Assembly: GCA_946633495.1 (NCBI GenBank)
Contig: CAMPAX010000024.1
Location: 1 to 17,752 of the forward strand
DNA: 17,752 nt
Origin: an uncultured Lachnospiraceae bacterium
GTDB taxonomy: Bacteria > Bacillota > Clostridia > Lachnospirales > Lachnospiraceae
Direction of reading: 5' to 3'
In this document: in pieces, positions 6,317 through 13,552 of the stretch
Numbering within the stretch: position 1 is the stretch's first letter
Layout of the letters: each line of letters starts with the position of its first letter
The notes under the pieces: generated by a model
Seen by the model: the letters and a program-made list of their open reading frames with translations, nothing else
What the model was told of the DNA's origin: nothing
The model's database searches: none
Program-made: the position numbers and the translations under genes

Positions 6317-8947
6317 TCAATCTGCTGTCATATAGGTATAGAACTCATTTCCCGCATCGGACACATTTTTCCGGAACGTACTTCTTGCCACCCGAACTTC
6401 GGAATCCCGGATCGGATCATAGTACCTGATCGCATCCTGATTGAAGCTGACCACATAGACGTAACGGTCTGAAAGCTTCGTTGCAAAGGGAATCCCGTCT
6501 CCCAGGAAAAGGATCGCCGTATCCAGATCCGCACCTGTCAGATTGAGACCGTGAACCGATTCCCGTCCAAGCGCGCCGAACGCCTTCTCCCAGCTTCCGC
6601 CCTGTTCCTCCAGCACACGTTTTGCCTCATCATAAGAAACCTCTGATCCGGCCATCTGAAGACTCATCACCAAACAGGAGACATATCCGTCCTCTCCCTC
6701 CGGCGCCTTCTGGTATTTCACTTTATCTGCCACCGTCAGGTACGGTGCTCCGGTTTTGCTCCTGTAAAGAGTACTGCCATCTGCCATAACCACAAATCCA
6801 CGGTTTTCCACAGCTTCACGGATTGCAGTTCCAACCCATTCCGATGTCCCGATCAGCTCGCCCGCCCGGAAAAGATAACCCAGAGTTTTATCCGCTGCTC
6901 CCTTAACCCGGATCTTAAGACCCGTTTCCGAACCCGCTTTGGCGATCAGGATCTCAGGGACGGAAGTCATGTACATATTCGAAGGGAACACAATGGCATA
7001 GCCATCTACTCCGCTTCCTCCTTCAAGCACTGTCTGCTGATTCACGTCCTCGATCTTATAAGTGATATAATCCGGAGCTGCATCCACCATGGTCCCGCCT
7101 TCGATCAGATGCTTTCGGCTGAGATAGATGGTATTGTTCAGGAAGCGCACCTCGGAGAACACCATTCCCGAGGGATTGTACTGCTTTTCTGTTGTCCCGT
7201 CCTTTTTCACGATCCTGAGGCCGGAGTACAGAAATTCAGGTCTTCCGTCCGCAGCCAGGGTCACATGTTCCGGTTTTGCCGCGCCATACACAAAGTCTTC
7301 ACCGATAAATGTCATCCCCTTCAGCCGTCTTCCCGATTCAACGATGCTTTTTTTCGTTCCCCCCGCAAGGTCCCAGAGCGCCAGGCTTTCAGAACCTCCG
7401 GTGGGGGAAAGATCCTCCGGAAACGCCACCACGCTTCCACTGGCGGACACCAGCACCGAAGAAACCGAAAGTCCGTCCCTCAGGATCTCTTCCGTATCCT
7501 CCATGCCCTCGCCCAGCTTCAGCGACCGGAGTCCTCCATCCAGAAGATAATACAAAACGTCCGCTTCATGATCGATATAAAGCAGCTTTCCTGCTTCCAG
7601 CTCCAGCCATTCGTAAGACAGATTGGACGAGATAAATGCACACTCCTCGATCAGCCTCGACTTCACCCGATATCTCTGGATCAGGATCCCATTTTCTCCC
7701 TCATGTCTTCCGCTGCTGATCCGCCCGTACACCGCATAATACATATCCTCCGCATCCACGAACAGAATTTTGTAATTCTCTTTCTCCGAGAACGGAGCTC
7801 TCTCTCCTTCCGCCCCATAAACTCTGGCAAGGGTGGAGGCATTATAGTCGTAGTACCAGACACAGCCCTGCATGGCGAAACCCATATAATGATTATTCGC
7901 ACTGGCAAGGAACACCGGATGCCGGCTCATGATCCCGGCGTGCACACCGTTCCAGTTTCTCTCAAACTGCCGATGGGAGAACTGTCGATCCATCTTTCGA
8001 AAATAATCCGTGATCCGCGCAGCACCCTTCTCCGGAACATATTCCATCACAAAATGCTCTTCCACGTGATAGGTTCGGATCTCCTCCGTCTCCGGCTCCA
8101 CAGTATTCACCGTATAGGAATGTACCACAGTTCCACCGTCATTGTAGATCTCAGGCAGCGCCACCTCCACATCTCCCACGATCTCCGGCTCCAGACCGCC
8201 CCAGGTCAGTGTGTCATAACTGGAAAAGAAGGATACCGATCCGAGATCCTCCCGGTCATACTCCTCGGAAGGCTCCACCATATGAGAACGGACCTCATCC
8301 TCCGTCCCCTCTTTCTTTCCCGAAAGAAGCAGCTTATGAAAAGCCTCCGCCTCTGCGAGATAGGCATCTACATAAGCAAACTCCATGCGGACGATCCGCG
8401 TATAATACCGAAGGGCATTTTGCTTTCTTTTTTCTTCCTCCTGATCCACGTTTTGATCCACGTCCTGATCCATGTCCGAAGCCTCCGTCCCATCCGGGAT
8501 CAGGACCACAAAGCAGTAAGACTGATTCTTTGCCATGTCCATCCTGAGCTTCGCAGTAAAATGCGACAGTCCGCCCCGGACCTGAGTCAGGGATACCGTC
8601 CCCTCCTCGATCAGGGTTTCTCCCGTGGAAGAACGCAGCTGATAAGAGACCAGATCCAGCTTCCCCGTCGGATCTTCCACAGCAAAATGAACCTCCCGAT
8701 CTTCTCCCACCGGCAGGACCGAATCCCGCATCAGAGACGGATCCATTTCCTGCTTATACGCCGGGAGTGCAGTCAGGCGGTTCTCGCCATAGCACGTATA
8801 AACAACCGGAAGAGTCGCACCGCCCAGTTCCACGTAGGCGCGATCACTCCCCCGGTTGCTCCATGCGTTCACGATCAGGGTAGTTCCCGTAAATACCACA
8901 AGAAAGAGAACCACCCTGAACAGAATTTTCAACAACGAGTTCTTCAT
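6317..8947 (-). CDS. Large membrane-anchored protein with propeller-like middle and C39-peptidase-like C-terminal domain
   Basis: Encodes 876 residues with an uncleaved-looking N-terminal membrane anchor (about residues 5-28, a Lys/Arg-flanked hydrophobic run), so most of it should lie outside the membrane. Residues 30-160 look beta-rich, and a short helical, Asp/Gln/Glu-rich insert occurs at about 165-185. The middle (about 340-700) repeats short strand pairs with aromatic and Gly-Gly turns such as LLYIDHEADVLYYLLDGG and SLALWDLAGG, suggesting a beta-propeller. The last 120 residues resemble a C39 peptidase: Cys758 in YVSCLVMSLQMAG and YYDP (Asp844) are present, but the expected His is Arg828 in DRYVYVV, so activity is doubtful. 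It follows pfkA by 21 bp with a weak ribosome site (ATGGAA) and is probably co-transcribed. I do not recognise a named family. Confidence 0.75.
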   Translation of the reverse strand: MKNSLLKILFRVVLFLVVFTGTTLIVNAWSNRGSDRAYVELGGATLPVVYTCYGENRLTALPAYKQEMDPSLMRDSVLPVGEDREVHFAVEDPTGKLDLVSYQLRSSTGETLIEEGTVSLTQVRGGLSHFTAKLRMDMAKNQSYCFVVLIPDGTEASDMDQDVDQNVDQEEEKRKQNALRYYTRIVRMEFAYVDAYLAEAEAFHKLLLSGKKEGTEDEVRSHMVEPSEEYDREDLGSVSFFSSYDTLTWGGLEPEIVGDVEVALPEIYNDGGTVVHSYTVNTVEPETEEIRTYHVEEHFVMEYVPEKGAARITDYFRKMDRQFSHRQFERNWNGVHAGIMSRHPVFLASANNHYMGFAMQGCVWYYDYNASTLARVYGAEGERAPFSEKENYKILFVDAEDMYYAVYGRISSGRHEGENGILIQRYRVKSRLIEECAFISSNLSYEWLELEAGKLLYIDHEADVLYYLLDGGLRSLKLGEGMEDTEEILRDGLSVSSVLVSASGSVVAFPEDLSPTGGSESLALWDLAGGTKKSIVESGRRLKGMTFIGEDFVYGAAKPEHVTLAADGRPEFLYSGLRIVKKDGTTEKQYNPSGMVFSEVRFLNNTIYLSRKHLIEGGTMVDAAPDYITYKIEDVNQQTVLEGGSGVDGYAIVFPSNMYMTSVPEILIAKAGSETGLKIRVKGAADKTLGYLFRAGELIGTSEWVGTAIREAVENRGFVVMADGSTLYRSKTGAPYLTVADKVKYQKAPEGEDGYVSCLVMSLQMAGSEVSYDEAKRVLEEQGGSWEKAFGALGRESVHGLNLTGADLDTAILFLGDGIPFATKLSDRYVYVVSFNQDAIRYYDPIRDSEVRVARSTFRKNVSDAGNEFYTYMTAD

Positions 8948-8968
8948 AAACTATTCCATCGTTTCGTG

Positions 8969-10048
8969 TTAATCTCCGAAGCAGATTCCCAGCGTTTTTG
9001 CTTCCTGGATCGCCTGATTATCCACATCCACATATTTCAGTTTGCCTGCAGTCTCCTCCAGCGGGATCGCAGTTACCTGGCCGTTCAGCATAACCACCAG
9101 CTTGCCGAAATCCCTGTCGCGGATCAGTTCCGCAGCCTTTGCACCGAAACGGCTGGAGATAAAGCGATCATACGCATCCGGACTTCCTCCGCGCTGTGTA
9201 TGTCCCGGGATCGCCACACGCACATCCGCACTGAATTTTGCCCGGATCTGGTCTGCGATCTCGTATCCGATCGAAGGATGCTGAAGCGCTGCGATGGCTT
9301 CCTTCCGTTCCTTCTTCGGAAGCTTTGCGACTTCCTTCGGGATAGCGCCTTCTGCCACGCAGATGATGGTGAAACGCTTGCCCTGCTTGGTCCTTTTCTC
9401 AATGGCCTTGTAAACCTTCTTCATGTCATAGGGTACTTCCGGAAGCAGGATCACATCCGCTCCTCCCGCAATACCTGCATACAACGTGATCCAGCCGACT
9501 TTGTGGCCCATGATCTCAACAACGAATACGCGGCTGTGAGACTCTGCCGTGGTATAGATGCAGTCGATGGCGTGAGTAGCGACATCCACTGCGTTCTGGA
9601 AGCCGAAGGTAACATCCGTTCCCCAGATATCATTGTCGATGGTCTTCGGAAGACCTACGACATTCAGGCCGTTCTGTGACAGGAGATGTGCTGTCTTCTG
9701 GGAACCGTTTCCTCCCAGAACCACAAGGCAGTCCAGGTCCAGCTTCTTATAGGTCTTGATCATGGCAGGAACCTTCTCCACGCCGTCATCCGTCGGAACG
9801 TCCATCATCTTAAACGGCATTCGGGAAGTTCCGAGGATGGTACCGCCCTTATTCAGGAGTCCGGTGAAATCCATGGGCTTCATTTTCTGATAGTTGCCGT
9901 AAATAAGTCCCTTATAGCCATCCTTAAAACCGTAGATCTCCACTTCGCCGATGCCAAAGAGATTCTCCAGCCCCTTTGCCACTCCGCGCATGGTTGCATT
10001 CAGTGCCTGACAGTCGCCGCCGCTGGTCAACATACCGATTTTCTTCAT
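8969..10048 (-). CDS. pfkA: 6-phosphofructokinase (group-III-like; ATP or PPi donor unclear)
   Basis: Encodes 359 residues; AAAGGAGG lies 8 bases before the ATG. It phosphorylates fructose 6-phosphate to the 1,6-bisphosphate, the committed step of glycolysis, in the cytosol. Motifs in order: LTSGGDCQALNA (7-18), LGGNGSQ (111-117), LPKTIDND (133-140, with Asp138 the catalytic base), VEIMGHKVGW (177-186) and PGHTQRGGSPDAYDR (281-295). Compared with E. coli PfkA, the donor-site pair is Gly115 (Gly104) and Lys135 (Gly124), and Asp103 is replaced by Asn114. Gly plus Lys is the mixed pattern seen in ATP- and PPi-dependent group III enzymes, so the donor cannot be assigned from sequence alone. It is 104 bp downstream of recR with no terminator between them that I can see, and upstream of the anchored 876-residue protein. 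Confidence 0.93.
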   Translation of the reverse strand: MKKIGMLTSGGDCQALNATMRGVAKGLENLFGIGEVEIYGFKDGYKGLIYGNYQKMKPMDFTGLLNKGGTILGTSRMPFKMMDVPTDDGVEKVPAMIKTYKKLDLDCLVVLGGNGSQKTAHLLSQNGLNVVGLPKTIDNDIWGTDVTFGFQNAVDVATHAIDCIYTTAESHSRVFVVEIMGHKVGWITLYAGIAGGADVILLPEVPYDMKKVYKAIEKRTKQGKRFTIICVAEGAIPKEVAKLPKKERKEAIAALQHPSIGYEIADQIRAKFSADVRVAIPGHTQRGGSPDAYDRFISSRFGAKAAELIRDRDFGKLVVMLNGQVTAIPLEETAGKLKYVDVDNQAIQEAKTLGICFGD

Positions 10049-10152
10049 TCTGTAACCCTCCTTTAAGTCAGTGAAGTGCCGCCGGAATTCCCGGGCCTAT
10101 TCCAAATGATATCTTTTTAAACAACTTCTTTTTGAATAACTTCTTTCAATCC

Positions 10153-10749
10153 CTACAGCTCAACACGCCCCTCAAGAGCTTTGAGAAGCGTCATCTCATC
10201 CGTGCTTTCCAGCTCGCTTCCCACAGGAACGCCGCTGGCGATCCGGGTACATTTGATCCCTGCCGGTTTTACATATTTCGAGATCATCATGGCAGTCGCT
10301 TCTCCCTCCACCGTGGGGCTGGTCCCGATGATCAGCTCATCGCAGTCGTCGTGAAGCCGGAGCAAAAGCTCCTTAAGCCGGATCTCCTGAGGTCCGATCC
10401 CCGCTGCCGGATTGATGGTGCCGTGCAGCACGTGATAGACCCCTTCGTATTTTCCCATCTTCTCATATGCCGCCAGATCCCTCGGATTCTCCACCACCAT
10501 GATCAGCTTATGATTTCTGGTGGGAGAAGCACAGATCGGGCAAAGCTCCTGGTCCGTCATATTGCAGCAAAGCTTGCAGTAACGGGTTTTCTTCTTTGCC
10601 TCCGAGATTGCGGTAGCAAGTGCTTCAACCCGTTCCTCCGACATTCCAACGATGTAAAATGCCAGGCGCTGCGCACCCTTGGGTCCGATCCCCGGAAGCC
10701 GCGTCAGTTCTTCGATCAGACGATTTACTTCTCCTGCATATACATCCAT
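10153..10749 (-). CDS. recR: Recombination mediator protein RecR
   Basis: Encodes 198 residues, the usual RecR length. RecR works with RecO (and RecF) to load RecA onto SSB-coated single-stranded DNA gaps. A helix-hairpin-helix is visible at LPGIGPKGAQRLAFYIV (18-34), a four-Cys zinc site at CKLC/CPIC (C58, C61, C70, C73), and a Toprim domain from LIMVVENPRDLAAYE (82-96) to the GTSPTVEGEATAMMI segment (142-156). The ATG at 10749 lies one base after the ybaB stop, with GGAGG about 14 bases upstream inside ybaB, so translation is probably coupled to ybaB. The longer frame to 10881 runs inside ybaB and is not needed. Confidence 0.97.
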   Translation of the reverse strand: MDVYAGEVNRLIEELTRLPGIGPKGAQRLAFYIVGMSEERVEALATAISEAKKKTRYCKLCCNMTDQELCPICASPTRNHKLIMVVENPRDLAAYEKMGKYEGVYHVLHGTINPAAGIGPQEIRLKELLLRLHDDCDELIIGTSPTVEGEATAMMISKYVKPAGIKCTRIASGVPVGSELESTDEMTLLKALEGRVEL

Positions 10750-10750
10750 C

Positions 10751-11095
10751 TTAGAACGGGAGACCTCCTCCGCCGGTGATCTTGCCCATCTCAGTCTGCT
10801 CATCCTCAGTCTGCAGACGAAGCACCTCATTGATCGCTGCCAGCACCAGATCCTCCAGCATCTCGATATCTTCAGGATCAACGACTTCTTCAGAGATCTT
10901 TACTTCAGTGATCTCCTTCTTTCCGTTCATTTTTACCTTTACCACACCACCGCCGGCAGTTCCTTCGTACTCCTTCTCCTCCAGTGCCGCCTTGGTTTCT
11001 TCCATCTGCTTCTGCATGCGCTGTGCCTGCTTCATCAGGTTGTTCATGTTGCCGGGCATCATACCCATGCCGCCGAAGCCGCCTCTCTTAGCCAT
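10751..11095 (-). CDS. ybaB: YbaB/EbfC family nucleoid-associated protein
   Basis: Encodes 114 residues; AGGAGG lies 7 bases before the ATG. The family forms a small dimeric DNA-binding protein that coats or bridges DNA. The typical pattern is present: a Gly/Met-rich N-terminus (MAKRGGFGGMGMMPGNMNN), a long helix with QAQRMQKQMEETKAALEEKEYEG, a central strand region GGGVVKVKMNGKKEITEVKI, and a C-terminal helix with EDLVLAAINEVLR. Its place between dnaX and recR is conserved in many bacteria, where the three genes are co-transcribed. It begins 38 bp after dnaX and ends one base before recR. Confidence 0.96.
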   Translation of the reverse strand: MAKRGGFGGMGMMPGNMNNLMKQAQRMQKQMEETKAALEEKEYEGTAGGGVVKVKMNGKKEITEVKISEEVVDPEDIEMLEDLVLAAINEVLRLQTEDEQTEMGKITGGGGLPF

Positions 11096-11133
11096 TGTTT
11101 CTCCTCCTGGTTGATTTCTGTAATATGACTTTA

Positions 11134-12834
11134 TTATTCCTCTGAGTTATCATATTCTTCTATGTTGTCGTAAACGATCTTTGATACATCAAGTACGATG
11201 GACTTTCGGATCGCTTCCTCCGTCTCTTCGATTCTTAGCGAGAAACTGCGCTCGGCAATCCTCTCCGCTTCTTCGTGAATCTCCGTCATTCTTTCTTTCT
11301 TCGCGAAAAAAGTCACGATGGGGTTCTTCGGTCCGAGACCGGGAAATGCGAATTTGATCCCTACGGTTTCCCCCTGATCCGTTACATCCGGCAGAACCGT
11401 GACATGCTTCAGAAAAGCACGGATACCGTCGTATTTCAAATTCGGAAGAATCTTCTTATTCCAGGTTTTTACGATCTCCATGATCTCGTCGGCATTCGCA
11501 TTCGGGTAGATCTTTTGGGCAAGCTGCCTGTATTCATCCTCTGTCAGTGTCCTGTCCGCTTCATAAGGCTCCTGCTCTTCGAAAGAACTCCGGGTTATGG
11601 ATGCGGGACTGACAGCCATTTCCACAGGACGTCTTTCCACGGCTTCCAGGCGTTCCGTCAGCCGAAGCCCCTCCGCTTCCAACGCCCCGGCACGTTCTTC
11701 CAGCCGTTCCATGCGGCTGATGATCCCCTCTAAATCCACATCCGATTCCGGACGCATGAGGCGGATCATGCCCATTTCCAAAGTCACGCGTTTCGCCGAA
11801 GAATACCGTATCTCCTGGGACAGTTCCTGCATGACGTGGAGATGCCGCTGCAGTGTATCATGACTGAAGCACTTTCCGAGTTCCGTCATCAGCGCTACTT
11901 TTTCTTCCGTCAGATCCAGCCGGGACCCCAGGCCCGGGGAAAGGGCAAGAAAAAGCAGATTCCTGAGGAACCATACATAATCATCTACAAACCTGGTAAG
12001 ATCCGTCCCCCGCCAGACAACTTCATGGATCAGTTCCATGACGCCCACCGGATCGTCCTCCGCGATCTTCCCCGTCAGCTTCTCAAAAAGCTCCGTATCA
12101 ACGGCACCGATGGTGGAGAGCACACGGTCCAGAGTCAGTTCCGCTCCTAAATGATAGGAGACGCATTCGTCCAAAATGGAGAGCGCATCGCGCATGGAAC
12201 CGTCCGCCGCGCGGGCGATATACTCCAGCGCTTCCCGGGTTACCGGAACCGATTCCCTCTTCATGAGGTCTTCCATCCGGTCGGCGATGGTGGTATATTC
12301 AATCCTCCGGAAGTCATATTTCTGACACCGGGAGCGTATGGTCACCGGAACCTTATGGGACTCCGTGGTCGCTAAAATAAAGATCACATAGGACGGGGGT
12401 TCCTCCAGCGTTTTCAGCATGGCGTTAAATGCTCCCGTAGAGAGCATATGAACCTCGTCGATGATATAAACCATATATTTCCCGTCAGTCGGAGGATACT
12501 GTACTCCCTCGTTGATCTGACGGATATTTTCCACACCGTTGTTGGATGCCGCATCGATCTCCAGCACGTTCATGGCCGCTCCGGAAGCGATCCGTCTGCA
12601 GCTTTCGCATTCGCCGCAGGGGCTTCCGTCTACGGGATGTTCACAGTTCACTGCCTTGGCCATCAGTTTTGCCACGGAAGTTTTTCCGGTTCCTCTGGTC
12701 CCGCAGAAAAGATATGCATGTCCGATCCGGTCGTGTGTAATCTGATTTTTCAAAGTTGTAACGATGGCTTCCTGTCCTTTTACCTCTTCGAAGGTGTCCG
12801 GACGGAATTTCCGATACAACGCTACATATGCCAT
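11134..12834 (-). CDS. dnaX: DNA polymerase III subunit gamma/tau (clamp loader ATPase)
   Basis: Encodes 566 residues. DnaX is the AAA+ motor of the clamp loader and links polymerases at the replication fork. The start is the ATG at 12834 (MAYVALYRKFRP, the conserved beginning of the family), preceded by AGAAAGGAA; the frame extends upstream to 12975 but that part is leader. Motifs: Walker A GTRGTGKT (45-52), zinc site C64/C73/C76/C79, Walker B IIDEVHM (124-130), sensor ATTES and arginine-finger region IRSRC (166-170). A coiled-coil-like stretch (RMERLEERAGALEAEGLRL) links to the C-terminal tau-type domain. I did not find an A-AAA-AAG slippery site, so a short gamma product is not predicted. 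It heads the dnaX-ybaB-recR operon. Confidence 0.97.
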   Translation of the reverse strand: MAYVALYRKFRPDTFEEVKGQEAIVTTLKNQITHDRIGHAYLFCGTRGTGKTSVAKLMAKAVNCEHPVDGSPCGECESCRRIASGAAMNVLEIDAASNNGVENIRQINEGVQYPPTDGKYMVYIIDEVHMLSTGAFNAMLKTLEEPPSYVIFILATTESHKVPVTIRSRCQKYDFRRIEYTTIADRMEDLMKRESVPVTREALEYIARAADGSMRDALSILDECVSYHLGAELTLDRVLSTIGAVDTELFEKLTGKIAEDDPVGVMELIHEVVWRGTDLTRFVDDYVWFLRNLLFLALSPGLGSRLDLTEEKVALMTELGKCFSHDTLQRHLHVMQELSQEIRYSSAKRVTLEMGMIRLMRPESDVDLEGIISRMERLEERAGALEAEGLRLTERLEAVERRPVEMAVSPASITRSSFEEQEPYEADRTLTEDEYRQLAQKIYPNANADEIMEIVKTWNKKILPNLKYDGIRAFLKHVTVLPDVTDQGETVGIKFAFPGLGPKNPIVTFFAKKERMTEIHEEAERIAERSFSLRIEETEEAIRKSIVLDVSKIVYDNIEEYDNSEE

Positions 12835-12894
12835 ATCCGGTTCCTTTCTACTCCGGTCAGGAGGGGTACCGATTTTATCGCGCACCCAACAAAG

Positions 12895-12923
12895 ATTATA
12901 ACCGAATCGAGGGGTTTGCGCAA
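12895..12923 (-). promoter_or_regulatory. Probable sigma-A promoter of dnaX
   Basis: On the minus strand TTGCGC (12923..12918) and a perfect TATAAT (12900..12895) are spaced 17 bases apart. The expected start is near 12888, giving a leader of about 54 bases before the dnaX ATG. Confidence 0.7.
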
Positions 12924-12937
12924 GGGAGGATTGAGGG

Positions 12938-13011
12938 GGCGCCTCGGCACCGTCTGCCTGATTTCTACACTTCACTAGATTCTTTACGCGCCTCTCCGCA
13001 CCTTCGGTGCG
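12938..13011 (-). repeat. Two GC-rich mini-hairpins beside the palindromic element
   Basis: GGCGCC-TC-GGCACC at 12938-12951 (6 pairs, one G-T) and CGCACC-TTC-GGTGCG at 12997-13011 (6 pairs, 3-base loop). They lie between the dnaX promoter and the cloverleaf-like element. They share the small GAA/TTC-type loops seen in the hairpins at 13020-13155 and 768-886. No T-run follows either, so they are not obvious terminators. Confidence 0.6.
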
Positions 13012-13019
13012 TCGATGTC

Positions 13020-13155
13020 GCGCCCCTCGGCGAATACATGTGCCGAAGGCACATGGTCAAACCAGCCAGCCGGTCGCTTTCACGTGCAAGCACGTAAGCG
13101 ACCGGCTGGCTGGTTTGTCACATGCTTCGCATGTGCTCGCCTCGGGGGAACGCGC
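13020..13155. repeat. Cloverleaf-like palindromic element with three nested hairpins
   Basis: Three perfect inverted repeats lie side by side. The first is 13037-13055 (CATGTGCC/GGCACATG, 8 bp). The second is 13059-13116 (21-bp perfect arms 13059-13079 and 13096-13116, with an inner ACGTG/CACGT). The third is 13119-13135 (CACATGC/GCATGTG, 7 bp). They are enclosed by an imperfect outer stem pairing 13020-13033 with 13137-13155 (14 pairs with two bulges). The whole would fold as a four-way junction in single-stranded DNA or RNA. No open frame fits the dyad symmetry. The minus-strand terminator of the neighbouring RNA candidate abuts it exactly at 13156. It could be a small non-autonomous mobile element, a processing structure or a strong transcription block. 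Confidence 0.8.
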
Positions 13156-13210
13156 AAAAAAAAGGCGGTTCATCCGTTCGGCGCTTCTGATCGAGGCCAC
13201 GGTTACCACC
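13156..13210 (-). terminator. Rho-independent terminator of the 13.2-13.3 kb transcript
   Basis: On the minus strand GGTGGT (13210..13205) pairs with ACCGCC (13169..13164) and CCGT (13202..13199) with ACGG (13177..13174), with a further GGC/GCC inside, followed directly by eight T residues (13163..13156). This is a good intrinsic terminator ending the transcript from the promoter at 13345-13372. Confidence 0.75.
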
Positions 13211-13338
13211 TTTTTTTACGTCCATCACAGATGGACTTCTTTCTCACAACTCTCTCAACGTTGTCTGATTGATTCTCCGGGAAACCCTTTGCGGCTTAGC
13301 ATTTCGGACTGCTGAACCGGTTTCTGTTTGAACCTTAT
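13156..13338 (-). ncRNA. Candidate structured RNA (about 180 nt), family unassigned
   Basis: A near-consensus promoter begins a transcript near 13338 and an eight-T terminator closes it at 13156, with no convincing ORF between. Foldable parts include GGTT-CA-GCA...TGC-TA-AGCC near the 5' end, GGG-TTT-CCC, ACAAC/GTTGT, and a 7-bp hairpin GTCCATC-TGT-GATGGAC. The 5' segment GGTTCA (13318..13313) plus TCCG (13308..13305) can pair with CGGA-TGAACC (13176..13167) inside the terminator's 3' arm, so an end-closing stem competes with the terminator. In B. subtilis the SRP RNA gene lies just upstream of dnaX, but the conserved SRP core (GGAAGGAAGCAG-like) is not visible. Alternatives are 6S RNA, another housekeeping RNA, or an attenuated dnaX leader. 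Confidence 0.55.
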
Positions 13339-13344
13339 GTCTTT

Positions 13345-13372
13345 ATTATACGTATAATAGATTATTTGTCAA
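13345..13372 (-). promoter_or_regulatory. Consensus sigma-A promoter of the RNA candidate
   Basis: On the minus strand a perfect TTGACA (13372..13367) and a perfect TATAAT (13350..13345) are 16 bases apart. It is the best match to consensus in the window, which suggests a highly transcribed product. The AT-rich stretch upstream (13373-13420) could act as an UP element. Between there and the permease stop at 13553 I see no gene and no clear terminator. Confidence 0.8.
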
Positions 13373-13552
13373 TAGATTTTGTTCAAATTTCGTTTACAAA
13401 TTGTTAAAATATTAAGAACACCGACTTTTACCCTGCACATCAACCACGTATGGACTTCACCTCCACGGCTTCCCACATAACCGATACAGCCTTCGCTAAA
13501 TATCCGGGCGAATGCGCTGAACGCCTGACCGGGAAATATGCGGATTCTCCCT

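Noticed and set aside
7109..9679. An 856-codon open frame on the plus strand
   Set aside because: It lies antisense to the anchored protein and pfkA, has a His/Arg/Ile-rich composition with no domain, and has no sensible ribosome site; it is a shadow of the real minus-strand genes.
10750..10881. Longer RecR start at 10881
   Set aside because: The extra 44 residues are read inside ybaB in another frame and are Trp/Arg/Cys-rich; RecR normally begins near the helix-hairpin-helix as at 10749.
12835..12975. N-terminal extension of dnaX by 47 residues
   Set aside because: The family begins at MAYVALYRKFRP, a ribosome site precedes that ATG, and the extension crosses the probable dnaX promoter.
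13156..13225. T-box leader: AGGTGGTAACCGTG after a hairpin resembles the T-box sequence AGGGTGGNACCGCG
   Set aside because: There is an extra base in the bulge, no recognisable Stem I or specifier loop, the motif itself forms the terminator's 5' arm (in T-boxes it forms the antiterminator), and no aminoacyl-tRNA or amino-acid gene follows.
12840..13340. SRP RNA (scr/ffs), expected upstream of dnaX by analogy with B. subtilis
   Set aside because: The conserved core resembling GGTCAGGTCCGGAAGGAAGC is not found on either strand. A covariance-model search would be decisive; I left the RNA unassigned.
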